Shown one piece after another: positions 1 to 9,500 of a stretch of DNA of 64,000 nucleotides (its first letter is position 1; every line of letters begins with the position of its first letter). Under the pieces are notes generated by a model. The model was not told the DNA's origin, did no database searches, and saw only the letters and a list, made by a program, of their open reading frames with translations. The position numbers were made by a program, and so were the translations under genes. The stretch is from Planctomicrobium sp051466335 (GTDB taxonomy: Bacteria; Planctomycetota; Planctomycetia; Planctomycetales; Planctomycetaceae), in NCBI RefSeq assembly GCF_051466335.1, contig NZ_CP195793.1, positions 372,001-436,000 on the forward strand. Direction: 5' to 3'.

Positions 1-2
1 GG

Positions 3-83
3 GCGTTACTTGAAGCACGTGATCATTATCAACGTTTGCTGAACTCGCAACCTGGATGGACTCTCTCGCAAGCTGAGTTTTAG
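3..83 (+). CDS. Partial CDS, C-terminal end of an unidentified protein
   Basis: An open frame enters from the left edge and ends at TAG 81-83, giving 26 residues that end in GWTLSQAEF. It lies 53 bp upstream of the head-tail connector-like gene and on the same strand, so it is probably the end of the preceding gene of the tail/head module (in siphovirus order one would expect a capsid, connector or packaging-adaptor protein). Too little is visible to name it. The only support is an uninterrupted frame and the tight spacing. Confidence 0.45.
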   Translation, partial: ALLEARDHYQRLLNSQPGWTLSQAEF

Positions 84-136
84 AGCGGACGAGCCGTTCC
101 GTTTGTCACTCGCAAAAACGTTCTCCGGGAGAAAAG

Positions 137-514
137 ATGAGTGCCATACTCACGCAGATCGTGAATTCGGATCTGCAATTGATGTTCGCTGATTGGGGGA
201 AACCCGCACGGTATGACATCCTCAATCGACAGTACAACGTGCTGACAGGTGTCGTCGATGAATACGTGGAGAGCCGCGAAGTCACTGTGATTGCTCTGCG
301 GCGCCGAGAGCGGAAACAGACCGAAATGTCTGCCAGTTCCACTGATCTCGAATGTCAATTTCTTGTGCCAGATTCGATGTTGCCGAATCGGATTCCGCTT
401 TCGAATGCTCGGTTGGTGCAGGGGGGCGAGACGTTCGAGATCTGCACTGTTGCCGAAACGGAAGTCACTGGCCTTGTTCTGCTGAATTGCGTTGCGCACA
501 TGAAACTGGATTGA
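137..514 (+). CDS. Phage head-tail connector/stopper-like protein
   Basis: A 125-residue protein in the position where siphoviruses carry the small neck proteins that close the capsid portal and attach the tail. It starts MSAILTQIV and contains a beta-rich middle (YDILNRQYNVLTG) followed by ESREVTVIALRRRE. The C-terminal half (LVQGGETFEICTVAETEVTGLVLLNCV) looks like the barrel strands seen in stopper proteins, where an opening phrase about a value being set is followed by short beta strands. Assignment rests mainly on size and gene order: the next genes are HK97-gp10-like, terminator-like and tail-tube-like. No catalytic motif is expected. It could equally be a general minor structural protein. 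Confidence 0.5.
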   Translation: MSAILTQIVNSDLQLMFADWGKPARYDILNRQYNVLTGVVDEYVESREVTVIALRRRERKQTEMSASSTDLECQFLVPDSMLPNRIPLSNARLVQGGETFEICTVAETEVTGLVLLNCVAHMKLD

Positions 515-549
515 CTATTTCCGTTTGTCGCTGATGGGGAGCAAGAGGC

Positions 550-981
550 ATGCGAATTGAAATTGATGTGACAGGTGACGCTCCGGAACGGATCCGGGAA
601 CTCGCTCAACAATCGGCGAGCGAAGCAAGAGAGCGTTTGATCGAAGACGCGATGGCGCTCACATTGACTTCGGTGATCATGCGGAATCCAGTCGATACTG
701 CGAGATCGCGCGCAGCGTGGGTTCAATCGCTCGAAGAGTTGGGGCGAGTACCACCAGCAGGATGGGAGGGACCACATCCGATAGCAGTCAGTGAAGGTCG
801 CCGCCTGGGAACGCTGAAGAAGATGGACTCGACGGACGTAACGCAGATCAATGCTACCAACTCGGTGGATTATGTGCGTTTCCTGGAATACGGGAGCAGT
901 CGAACTGCACCGTTTGCCATGGTCCGAGCGGCACTCCAACGAATCACACATTCGCTGAGTCATCTGTTCCGGCTGTCGTGA
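550..981 (+). CDS. HK97 gp10-like phage tail-completion/neck protein
   Basis: A 143-residue protein with the features of the HK97 gp10 family, whose members join the tail to the head. The N-terminal half is a charged helix (residues about 15-40, rich in Arg, Glu and Ala), then an NPVDTARSRAAWV stretch recalls the 'P.dTG.lr.s' region of the family. Near residues 100-120 comes VDYVRFLEYGSSRTAPFAMV, matching the family ending in which 'Y....E.GT....a.PfmrpA' precedes a final helix. A short AGG lies just before the ATG. It follows the connector-like gene by 35 bp and precedes the tail terminator-like gene, which is the usual siphovirus order. Confidence 0.7.
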   Translation: MRIEIDVTGDAPERIRELAQQSASEARERLIEDAMALTLTSVIMRNPVDTARSRAAWVQSLEELGRVPPAGWEGPHPIAVSEGRRLGTLKKMDSTDVTQINATNSVDYVRFLEYGSSRTAPFAMVRAALQRITHSLSHLFRLS

Positions 982-1034
982 ACAGCATCAAAAACGTCGC
1001 AGTCTCTTACTTTTCGCCATGATGCGGTTCACCC

Positions 1035-1484
1035 ATGATTTCTCATTTCGAATTGAACAGCGTGCTTCAGAAGGTGTGGTCCGCTTCGATCTCTCCGGAA
1101 ATTCCGACGCAGTACCCCGGCACATCGTTAGATGCAAACTCACTACTGGACTGGTACGAGTTCTGGGTGACTCATTCCCATCAGCTACCGCATTCCCGAA
1201 CTGGAGTGGACTTTGTCGAGTTGCTGATCGATGTGCATTGTTACTCGAGGAGAAATGAGAAACGGCACGTTTACGCGATGGCAGATGACGCCTGCAACGC
1301 ACTCTCCGGGCAGTCCTTCCCCATCTCTCTGGCCGAGACTGCCACGACGTCGACGGTGGCAATTCGTTTGCGAGAAGCGGTTGTGCGAGATCTGACCCGA
1401 GAGATGAAAACGGATCCGAAACTCCCCCGACAGCATCTTGTCGTCTCATTCAGTGCGCGAGTTGAACAGTGTCCCCTCAGCTGA
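1035..1484 (+). CDS. Tail terminator-like minor tail protein
   Basis: A 149-residue protein between the HK97-gp10-like and tail-tube-like genes, the slot of the tail terminator (lambda gpU / SPP1 gp17 type), which caps the finished tube and docks it to the head. Visible features are an N-terminal helix (residues 5-17), a central LVD/ELLIDVHCYSRR strand and a C-terminal LTREMKTD..LPRQHLVVSFSARVE strand pair, consistent with the small alpha/beta terminator fold. A stop codon lies four codons upstream in frame (1020-1022), so this ATG is the first possible one; no good ribosome-binding site is visible. The family call is from position and size, not from a diagnostic motif. Confidence 0.5.
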   Translation: MISHFELNSVLQKVWSASISPEIPTQYPGTSLDANSLLDWYEFWVTHSHQLPHSRTGVDFVELLIDVHCYSRRNEKRHVYAMADDACNALSGQSFPISLAETATTSTVAIRLREAVVRDLTREMKTDPKLPRQHLVVSFSARVEQCPLS

Positions 1485-1542
1485 TTCATGAATTTTGATC
1501 ACGCGACACGGGGTTTTCGATTTCCAGAAAGAAGGTGAATTC

Positions 1543-2049
1543 ATGGCAGTTTCAAATGTGACTCGCAATTTGCGGGATGGTGAGCTGGTGATCAAAGATG
1601 GCGGAACGAAATCGTTGACCGTGCTGCTCTCACAAGGTGACCTGACCTGGACTCAGCGTCAACAGACGATTGAAATCAAAGATCGCGGGTCGATTGCCAA
1701 AGGTCATATTCGCAAAGGGGACGATGAATCGGTCTCGATCGCGTTTACCGCTCGATGGACTCAACTCGTCGGGAGTGCTGCGAGTTCGAGTGACCCTCTA
1801 CAGCTCTATGAGATGCTGACGTTTCAGGAGGGAGCGGGTATCACCAGCACCTCTGATGCGGGTCTCCAGGAAACTCTGACATTTCAGTTTTTCGTGATCG
1901 ATCCTGCGGGGGTGGCGAGCGAAAAAATCACGTTCTCCAATGTCTACCGCGAAACGCTCACGATGTCGGAAGGGGAAGAATCCAACTTGATTTCGTTCAG
2001 CGGGAAAGCGTTCCAAACGACTCCCGTTGTGTCACGGGTGTCAACGTAG
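1543..2049 (+). CDS. Phage major tail (tube) protein
   Basis: The chosen ATG is preceded by AAGGTGA at good spacing; a longer frame opens at 1495 but has no such site. The 168-residue product starts MAVSNVTRNLRDGELVIKDG and contains the beta-rich pattern of tail tube proteins: a strand with SLTVLLSQGDLTWTQRQ, a charged turn, DDESVSIAFTARWTQLVG, and a C-terminal EKITFSNVYRETLTMSEGEESNLISFSGKA. The middle names a typical tube-protein block in which substitutions are tolerated around a 'F.F..dPaG' strand. It sits between the terminator-like and tape-measure-like genes, the invariable position of the tube gene. Many copies would stack to form the tail tube. Confidence 0.72.
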   Translation: MAVSNVTRNLRDGELVIKDGGTKSLTVLLSQGDLTWTQRQQTIEIKDRGSIAKGHIRKGDDESVSIAFTARWTQLVGSAASSSDPLQLYEMLTFQEGAGITSTSDAGLQETLTFQFFVIDPAGVASEKITFSNVYRETLTMSEGEESNLISFSGKAFQTTPVVSRVST

Positions 2050-2114
2050 CCCGGCGTTCGCTACTGCGAAGCTGGAACTGAACTGGAATCGCTTGCTACT
2101 AGGAAGGTCTGCTC

Positions 2115-2918
2115 ATGCCGCAGGTTGAATCACTGACAGTACAGATCCTCGGGGACAGCTCCGACCTCCAGCAGGAACTGACATCGGTCGCAGACCAGCT
2201 TGATGAACTGGGAACACGGCTGACCTCCATGTCCTCGGGATTCGACGGTCTCGGATCAACGATGCAAAGTTTGGGGAACGTCGTCGGTCCGTTGCAGTCT
2301 ATCGGTTCTGTGGTGGCGGCCCTCAATCAGCAGATTCAGCTTCTTTCGGGCCATTCGGTCACATTGGATGTCAGTCCGGCATTGTCCACTTTAGGCCAGC
2401 TCCTGCAGGCTGCTCAAATGACAGCGGCGCAATTGGCTGCTCTCAGCATGATGTCTCTGGGAGGAGGTGGCATGCCGGCCGTCGGAGGAGGCCCCTCTCC
2501 GTTGAATGTGAGTGGAAAACTTCCTACCCGAAATTTCGCCAGCGGAGGTGCGGTGATAGGCCCCGGCGGAATTGATCAGGTCCCTGCCAGACTGACCGCA
2601 GGTGAATACGTGCTAAATCAGTCGGCGGTGGACGCATTGGGGGTCGATCTACTGAACCACTGGAATGCGGGCCGATTTGACGCTGCAGCCACAACAGAAA
2701 CCCGACTGCAGCGAGTCGTTCCCACGATTCCCCCTTCGCAAACCAGAAAAATGCAAACAGGTGAAAGTCACACGATGTTCCGAAGCGAATCGGCACCGGT
2801 GCAATCGATCGCGAATTATGGGGGGATCCAGATTCACGTTCAGGAAGCGGGTGATGTGTCCGACCTCATGCTCGATCTCAGACGACAGGGGATCGGTCTG
2901 CGGCATCGGCGGGGCTAG
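2115..2918 (+). CDS. Very short phage tail tape-measure protein
   Basis: A 267-residue protein. Residues 5-110 form an alternating Leu/Gln/Ser helical region typical of tape-measure rods (DSSDLQQELTSVADQLDELG, then repeated LQSLG and LGQLLQAAQ segments). A glycine linker (about residues 117-127) is followed by FASGGAVIGPGGIDQVPARLTAGEYVLNQSAV, the well-known tape-measure block in which 'G.G..D.vpa.Ls.GEyVin..A' recurs. It follows the tube gene by 65 bp with no room for the usual pair of frameshifted chaperone genes. The tape measure sets tail length; at this size the tail would be very short, well below typical siphoviruses (usually several hundred to over a thousand residues). Confidence 0.65.
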   Translation: MPQVESLTVQILGDSSDLQQELTSVADQLDELGTRLTSMSSGFDGLGSTMQSLGNVVGPLQSIGSVVAALNQQIQLLSGHSVTLDVSPALSTLGQLLQAAQMTAAQLAALSMMSLGGGGMPAVGGGPSPLNVSGKLPTRNFASGGAVIGPGGIDQVPARLTAGEYVLNQSAVDALGVDLLNHWNAGRFDAAATTETRLQRVVPTIPPSQTRKMQTGESHTMFRSESAPVQSIANYGGIQIHVQEAGDVSDLMLDLRRQGIGLRHRRG

Positions 2919-3165
2919 AGGCTCTCTCACCCAAATGTGGCGTTCAGACGGCGATAATCGCAGCGTTTGAACGAGATTTGGCCATCATTCGCCGCCTCAT
3001 ATCCCTGAGATAAGGGCTAGCCAGGTTTTCCGTACGGCAGTGCCGGACCTCGTCGCTCGTGGGGCGACTAACGTGGATTGCCCCCTGCGGGTGCCGATGG
3101 TTCTTGGAACTAAACGATCGTGATGCCCGGATTCATTTTGTATTCAGCAACAGATTGCATTCGAC

Positions 3166-3612
3166 ATGTATGAACTTGCCCCGACTCTCCTTAATGGAAC
3201 GATAGTTGTGGAACTTCCTCAACCAATCCTTTCCTGCAGACTGCATGATCGATGGGACTTCATGAAGTTGAAAGTTCCTCGACAGGACGGGGATCATCTT
3301 GCCGGGGCATCGCGCGATGGAGTGAACATCTCGCTGGAGGGGCAGATTGGGAGCCACGCGGGAGAATTGAAGGTCGCAGAGTCGTCGATGTTGGAGTGCG
3401 TGGACCTGCTCAGGGAAGCGTTGCGATCGACTGATGAACGGGGCTTCTTCTTGGGAATGTTTCGAGATGAGGAGGGAATCTATCGGTATTTTCAACGCTG
3501 CTTCACGAACAGTTTTGATGTCGATTTCTCCAATCCTCGGATCTACTCCTATTCAGTGGTGATCCATGCGGGAGATCCTGTGCTCTATGAAGGGATTCCT
3601 GTCACGATCTGA
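3166..3612 (+). CDS. Distal tail (Dit-like) protein
   Basis: A 148-residue protein located between the tape measure and the hub-like gene. The C-terminal part (GIYRYFQRCFTNSFDVDFSN then RIYSYSVVIHAGDPVLYE) has the rhythm of siphovirus tail components of the Dit family, which end in a strand describing the field of the tail tip ring. RQDGDHLAGASRDGVNISLEGQIG in the middle resembles the 'vp..dG....g...d.r.i.l.G' opening of the same family. No convincing ribosome-binding site precedes ATG 3166, and the 247 bp between the tape measure and this gene hold no other supportable gene. The protein would form a ring at the tail tip to which the hub binds. Confidence 0.5.
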   Translation: MYELAPTLLNGTIVVELPQPILSCRLHDRWDFMKLKVPRQDGDHLAGASRDGVNISLEGQIGSHAGELKVAESSMLECVDLLREALRSTDERGFFLGMFRDEEGIYRYFQRCFTNSFDVDFSNPRIYSYSVVIHAGDPVLYEGIPVTI

Positions 3613-3662
3613 AGGGCTCGCTGCCGAACGTCACTTCTTTCTCTTTGAACAACGGGCCCGAA

Positions 3663-5306
3663 ATGTCTTTCCAACGCCGAATCCTCCATCACGGACCGTC
3701 TCCCGCGGCGATCCCACAGGTCCTCTCTCTGTCCGCCATGAAATCGTGTTGGTTCGAACTCCATCGTCAGGGGGGATGCGGTGCGGGCGAACTGGTGTTG
3801 TCTGATGACTTTGAAGCGCGGCACGACCTTTCTCCCGGAGACTGGATCAGCTTCGACTACTCCACCGGGAATCGATGGTATCTGGGACGTATCGAAGAGC
3901 GTTCGGCAGAGTTGCCAGCACGAATTCGATATCGGCTGGCGGGGATGGGAATCGAACTGAACCAGATCTTCCCTGGTGGCTTTGGAATGGGAGCGGATGG
4001 CCCAAAACCGCATCGGTATGCGGCCACCGATTTGTTTCAGGAAGACCCAGACTACGCGATTGAAACCGTTGATTCCGTGAGCGCAGCTGATGAAGTGGTC
4101 CGATCGCTGATTCAGAACTACGTCTCCCCTTCCACGCATATCCAATATGTTCCATCGCTCGTTGAGTCCCCGCTCCTCACTTCTCCTTTGCAGAGCTTGA
4201 AGCTGCGAGGTGAAGAATCCGTGCGTTCTCTGTTGAAGGAGCTTGCGACCCGCGCTCAGTCAGCGAGCTGGGGAGTCGATGCGGAGGGAAGATTCTTTTT
4301 TCTTCGTCCAAGAACAACGCTGCTCCATACATTTCAGGAACAGCAGGACCTGACAAAACTCGCAGAGACACGGGATTTGGAGTTCCTGTTCAATCGCCTG
4401 CTGCTGACGGGTGACTATGTGTACAACCCGCCGCAGCATTCGGGCGATGTGGCACGTCGAGTCTATCGCTGGCGTGGCAACTATTACGAACCGACGAGTC
4501 AGGCACAGTTCGGAAATCGGCGACTCAAAATCTGGCTGCCGTGGATTCGAACTCAATCCGACTCTGTCGCATTCGCAAAAGAGTTCTTTCGAACTTACTC
4601 CCAGCCGCACTCCCGGTACTTCATCGAAACTCAGGTGCAAAGTGAACTGCCAGTTCCCTGGTTAGGAGAAGTACGGGTGCTCGATCGAGCAGGAACCGAG
4701 TTGGTTCGTTCGCGGATCGAGACGATCCGAGTGTTGTTTGATCATGCCCCGCGATTTCGGATGGAGCTGGGACCGGAAGATCCTCGATCGCTGTGGCCTG
4801 AGCCGCCGCAAGATGAACGATGGGAACTCCCTCATCGACCTGTCAGCGCAGGAGGAGTCGTCAGCATGCCACCGCCTCTCCCGACAGGGGAGGGTGGAGG
4901 TGGCAATGGTGGAGACGGAACCTCACACAACGATTCCGAAGGGGAGAGTCTCTGGAGTGAATGGGGTACCAGCTGGGGAAGTCTGGATGATTCCTCGTTA
5001 AACTCACATGATTCTGACAGCGCACAGGACCAATCTGTCAGCGACATTGCTTCAGATGACCGGACATCGATGGATTCGACGGAGGCGCCCCCGGATTCAT
5101 CGACTGATGAATCGTCGAACAGTTTAATCGACGATTTCGACGACAGCGACGGGTTGTCATTCACTTCAGATTTCGATCCATTCAGTTCTGATGTGCCGGA
5201 AAGCAGCGTTAATGGACCTGGCTCATCGAGTGAAACTTCGATTGGTTCGGAGGATTCATCCGCTTCGTCTGAAGCGATTGAGGAATTCACGTACGACTTC
5301 GACTGA
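3663..5306 (+). CDS. Tail hub/baseplate-like protein with long acidic Ser/Asp tail
   Basis: A 547-residue protein; a TTG at 3645 gives a slightly longer frame but ATG 3663 is preferred. Residues 1-380 look like a phage hub: an N-terminal beta domain (SPGDWISFDYSTGNRWYLGR), a helix pair around VRSLIQNYVSP, a central domain with LKLRGEESVRSLLKELA..AQSASWGVDAEGRFFFLRP, which is the recurrent 'l.dll..la...g...wyvd..g.l.f.p' pattern of hub/Tal proteins, and RIETIRVLFDHAPRFRMELG. A proline/glycine hinge lies near residues 400-418. The remaining ~130 residues are almost only Ser, Asp, Glu, Thr and Gly. That tail is unusual for a hub and may be an extended display or adhesive segment. Function inferred from position and fold-like patterns. 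Confidence 0.5.
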   Translation: MSFQRRILHHGPSPAAIPQVLSLSAMKSCWFELHRQGGCGAGELVLSDDFEARHDLSPGDWISFDYSTGNRWYLGRIEERSAELPARIRYRLAGMGIELNQIFPGGFGMGADGPKPHRYAATDLFQEDPDYAIETVDSVSAADEVVRSLIQNYVSPSTHIQYVPSLVESPLLTSPLQSLKLRGEESVRSLLKELATRAQSASWGVDAEGRFFFLRPRTTLLHTFQEQQDLTKLAETRDLEFLFNRLLLTGDYVYNPPQHSGDVARRVYRWRGNYYEPTSQAQFGNRRLKIWLPWIRTQSDSVAFAKEFFRTYSQPHSRYFIETQVQSELPVPWLGEVRVLDRAGTELVRSRIETIRVLFDHAPRFRMELGPEDPRSLWPEPPQDERWELPHRPVSAGGVVSMPPPLPTGEGGGGNGGDGTSHNDSEGESLWSEWGTSWGSLDDSSLNSHDSDSAQDQSVSDIASDDRTSMDSTEAPPDSSTDESSNSLIDDFDDSDGLSFTSDFDPFSSDVPESSVNGPGSSSETSIGSEDSSASSEAIEEFTYDFD

Positions 5307-5377
5307 GCTATCCAGTCGGCAGTCAACTTCAATGCCGTCCATTCCTGGTAGCACTTTTGATTTCATAAAGGATTCTG

Positions 5378-6472
5378 ATGTTCTTTCATCTGGCAACTGA
5401 TGGGACTCGTCAATCCGTTCCCATTGAGAATCTGTATGCTGGAAGTGAACCGACCCCCTGCTGGATCATCGGAGGCGGGCCTTCGCTCAAGCGAATTGCA
5501 GTTGACCAGATCTCTGCTTCGACGGCACCGACTTTCGCTGTGAATCTGGCAGGAACAGGACTGCTGCGTCCGACATTTTGGACAAGTTATGACCCGAGTT
5601 CCCGCTTTCACAAATCTGTCTATCTCGATCCAGGTGTCACGAAGTTTGTGCATCTCAGTCGCGCGATGGATCTTGTTCCCGAGACGACATTGAAGGTCTG
5701 TGATTCACCAGCAACATTCATGATCGACCGGGAGAGTCAAACGGGATTTCACAACTTCCCCGGACAAGGAAACAGTCCGATTACAGATTGGCAGGATTCT
5801 CTCATTCAGGCGATTGAAGTCGCGTATCGCCTCGGATTTCGGGAGTTGTATCTCGCAGGATGCGAACAGATGATCTGCCCATCGCGAGCTCTCATCAAGC
5901 TCGCTCGAAAACACCAGGTGATCTACCAGAAGGGTGAACTGCTAGGCTCTTTTGTGACCCGGTGTGAGCAATCCGGCCTATCCCGATCAATCATTGAGAA
6001 CTGTTCAACGAACGATCAATACCATTTCGACGAGTCCAAAGATTTCGCCGCAGCGATTCAAACGGATGGACATTATTATCGGGTCGTTCAGTCCTTAAGA
6101 CTTGCTCGACGATCCATGTCACTCGCCGGTCTGAAAATCGTGAGTGTCACGCCGGGGAGTCGATTCAACGATTTCTTCCCGTACCGAACGGTGCCTCAGG
6201 TTTGCCATGAAATCCTCTGCCGCCATGGGAATCCGCAACTGGAAGAGACGCGGGGACGATACACTTCAGGACGTTCTCGAGTTCCCGAAAACATCGCTCC
6301 GATGCAGGATCTTCGTCCGCATTTCTGGCGTTCCACCGCATCTCACAAATGTCGCCCCGAAAAGCCGTCAATAAAAAGCAATGGCGGCTCCAATGAAGCT
6401 GTGCAGAGATTAAGAGCGGCAATGCAGACAGTTCCGGAAACCCGAGTTAATATCGATGAAGAAGGGAATTGA
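5378..6472 (+). CDS. DUF115/sialyltransferase-like protein linked to the tail module
   Basis: A 364-residue protein starting 5 nt after an AAAGGA ribosome-binding site. Residues 28-36 read WIIGGGPSL, followed by an N..G..L.P.FW.SYDPSSRF stretch and later AYRLGFRELYLAGCE; together these match the pattern of DUF115 / MptE-like proteins and of related sialyltransferase-fold enzymes, where GGGPSL binds a nucleotide-sugar or pterin diphosphate and the second motif lines the cleft. Near residue 250, LAGLKIVSVTPGSRFNDFFPY resembles the final 'GI.v.n.tPgs.l..fp' element of the same fold. It is the last + strand gene of the tail module. It may modify a surface glycan or the particle; no substrate is shown by sequence. 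Confidence 0.5.
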   Translation: MFFHLATDGTRQSVPIENLYAGSEPTPCWIIGGGPSLKRIAVDQISASTAPTFAVNLAGTGLLRPTFWTSYDPSSRFHKSVYLDPGVTKFVHLSRAMDLVPETTLKVCDSPATFMIDRESQTGFHNFPGQGNSPITDWQDSLIQAIEVAYRLGFRELYLAGCEQMICPSRALIKLARKHQVIYQKGELLGSFVTRCEQSGLSRSIIENCSTNDQYHFDESKDFAAAIQTDGHYYRVVQSLRLARRSMSLAGLKIVSVTPGSRFNDFFPYRTVPQVCHEILCRHGNPQLEETRGRYTSGRSRVPENIAPMQDLRPHFWRSTASHKCRPEKPSIKSNGGSNEAVQRLRAAMQTVPETRVNIDEEGN

Positions 6473-6578
6473 ACACGCGTAAGACCGACAGCCGCGAATG
6501 CATTCGCCTCGAAATAGAGGCCTGTCATCATCCCCCCATGTGATCGCGTCACAACTGCTTCGCCCGAGGGCATTCGGA

Positions 6579-9500
6579 CTATCGAGGAAAATCTCGTTGC
6601 GGGGGGGTTCTCTTGCTTCCGTTTTCGATGGCATCCATAAATCCACTGAAGGCATCGTTCAGGTACGGAATTCTGGACTCAATCCGAGCAAGTGGCTGTT
6701 CGATGCTTCCAAACACCGAGACACGAATCCATCGATCTCCAACGGCCTTGATGAGTGGGCCGAGCAGCGGGATGCGGTTATTCGCCATGGAGTAAAAGTC
6801 CAGATCGAGCTTGCTGGTCTTGGTCCCTGCATACCCAATCGTACCTCGCCCCACCAGATTCAGGGCGTCGCCAAGTAACTCGATATTTGTGAAATCGAAG
6901 AGTTCATCATGAATCGTGAAATCACCATAGGCGTAGCTGAACGCTGCATCGCCGGGGCGTGATGGGCGAAAACTGAGCGTCGTAAAGATCTGCGCGAAGA
7001 CAGGAAGTTCGTAAAGCGCAGCAGGGGTGATCTGTATCCATCCCTGCCCGGTCGTCTGCTTGGACGAAGTCCCTTTTCCACTCGCTTGCAGAACGCCCGT
7101 CACCTTCCCCATCAGCCGCTGTGAGTCGATGTTCTGTTCTTTTGCCCAGAGCCCCAGTTCGGCATCCTTCAGCGTCATATCGAGTTGATAGGTTGTGTTC
7201 TTCGCTTCGCTGGCAAATCGGACGTCAGCGTCGAGGCCGATCTGACCACCGTAGGTATCCGCTCGAAATTGCTCCCGATGGTAAGGGTTACTCTTGCTGT
7301 AAACGGGCTCCTCCCCAGATAAGCGAGGCATTCCTACCACCAGCCTCTGGTTCTTGTAGAGAAACGGACCTTTCGCTTTCGAGAACGTCAAGTTCAACGC
7401 ATTGAATGAAGCGATCTCCGCGTAACCTTCCATCCAAAGATTCTGCCCGTCCCAACTTCCTCGATGAACAAGATTCCCGTTCACATTCGAGAGAATGACA
7501 CCCGCATAGACTTCATTGTTTTTCAAAGCAGTCATTGCAGACCACGAAGCGGTGATCATCGCCTCCTGCCCCTCCCACCCCTTCATTTCCAGTCCGACAC
7601 TCAGGTCAACCGGCCCTTTCAGATCGATTGTTTTCAGGGCGTCCGCCAGAAGTGGGGGGACCGCGCGGCGGAGTTCATCATCTGAATTCAGCTTGATGAT
7701 GTGTAGCTTGCGTTCATCGAGAAAGAGCCTCCACGCGACTTCATCGCTCGGGGTGATGTCAACAAAGGCGGAATCAGGTGTTGCTCCATCAATCAACAGG
7801 TACGTGCCATTGTGATCCCCGTGAAGGGAGTGAATTTTCAATCGTCGATCCGCCCACGCCAGCGTTCCCGAGACATTCTGCCACTGATAAGGGAGAGCGT
7901 TCGCCAGGAACTGGCCGTGCGTCCAATGGATTCCATCAAGCTTGACGTCGCATTCCGTCCCGGGAGACCAACTCACGACCACCTGCTCAATGTCGATCAA
8001 ACCTTGCAGATTGAAATCACTCCAGACCGATTCAAGGCTGGGACGGGCCGTAACACACGCTCGCTGCAAGTCGAAGTCCAGTTTCGCCTGAAGAACATTC
8101 ATCTCCAGAATGAGTTCTCCCGGAGACTGCTCGAGATCGTAGAAACCGCGTCCTTTCACTTGTGTGTCGCCATGCTTGCCGCTGACATCGTTGAAAATCC
8201 AGGTGTCTCGTTCTAAAGGATTATATGTGAGCCTTCCCTTGAGGTCAGTCAGGCTATAGGGAAACCCTTTGTAATTCAGAGTGCCGCCACTGAGGTCACC
8301 TTCGAGGCAAAGCTTCACTTTTCCCTCTGTTTCGCCTCCTCGAACAATCTTGACCAGAACCGACTCCGCCATTCCTTGAAGTTGCAGCGACTCCAGAATC
8401 CTCCGAATTGTCTGTTGATCCTCTCGCTTGAGTGCGCTGGGAATATTGTTGTCGTAGGGAAAATTCTTGATCTGTAATTGGAGATCAATGTCACGCTTCG
8501 GATTCGCGAGATCAATCACTCCCGTCGCAGTGACGGGATAGCCACTCGCTTCGCCTCGCATCTCAATTTCGAATCCGGTCCCGTTCTGAGAGATCTTTCC
8601 GTTGACGTTCTGAACAGGAAGCTGGAAGTAATCGCACAGAACCCGACAGTCCTTCGCCGCGAATTTACTAATGTGATATTGAAGGGCTTCACCCGGATTT
8701 TTTGCGAGTTTGACGTCGACATCAAACGTTCCCGAGGGACTGAGCATGTCGTACGACTTCGCCATCGACCCCCACAGGAAGCTGCGGACTCGTTCATCCA
8801 GCTTCAGTTGTGAGGCACGCACCTCAAAATCCTGAGACCAGCCAGCCAGAGTTCGCTTGGCCATGCCGTCGATGTAAAGAGTGCTTGGGCCATTCGCAGC
8901 TTTGAAGTTTTTGATCAGAATGACTTCCGGGGTGATCCGGAACTGCCCGGAGAGATCGTACAGCGGAAGCGGAAGGAGCACTTCCGATATGTGTCCATGA
9001 TCAATCGTTCCACTGATTTGATAATTCAACGGAGAATTCTTGGACGGCTGGCTCATTTCAAAATGCAATGAGATATCAGCTCGCATAATTGAGTTGTTGA
9101 TTTCAACTTTGACACCACTTGGACTCGAGCCATCTCCAGAAACGGTCTGAACGGGAAGCGTCGTTCTGGTCTGCGCGAGAATGGCAGCATTGGTCTGGCG
9201 AATCTCGGCGAGATGGCCGAGCAGATGGGGCTGAAAGCGACCCGCCAAATCCAACAGAGGGTCGGCGAGGTGGATCTCGTTAGCTCCCCCTTTGAGCGAC
9301 CACTCACCGCTTTGGGTGTCAATTTTCCCTGCGATGCTCACCGGGCCAACAGTGTCCGCGACACCTGTCCCGGAGAAGCTGTAATTCTGGAACGATTCGG
9401 GTTCGAATCCAAGTTGGATTCCTTGCAGTTTGACCACTCGCATACTGCCATCGAATGGAGAGATGCTTCCAATTCGAACTGTGCCGTTCTTGATGATCCA

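Noticed and set aside
2050..2114. A frameshifted tail chaperone between tube and tape measure
   Set aside because: The space is only 65 bp and no slippery site or overlapping frame could be read.
9395..9415. Second T-loop-like GGGTTCGAATCC
   Set aside because: It is within the AsmA-like gene, with no cloverleaf around it.
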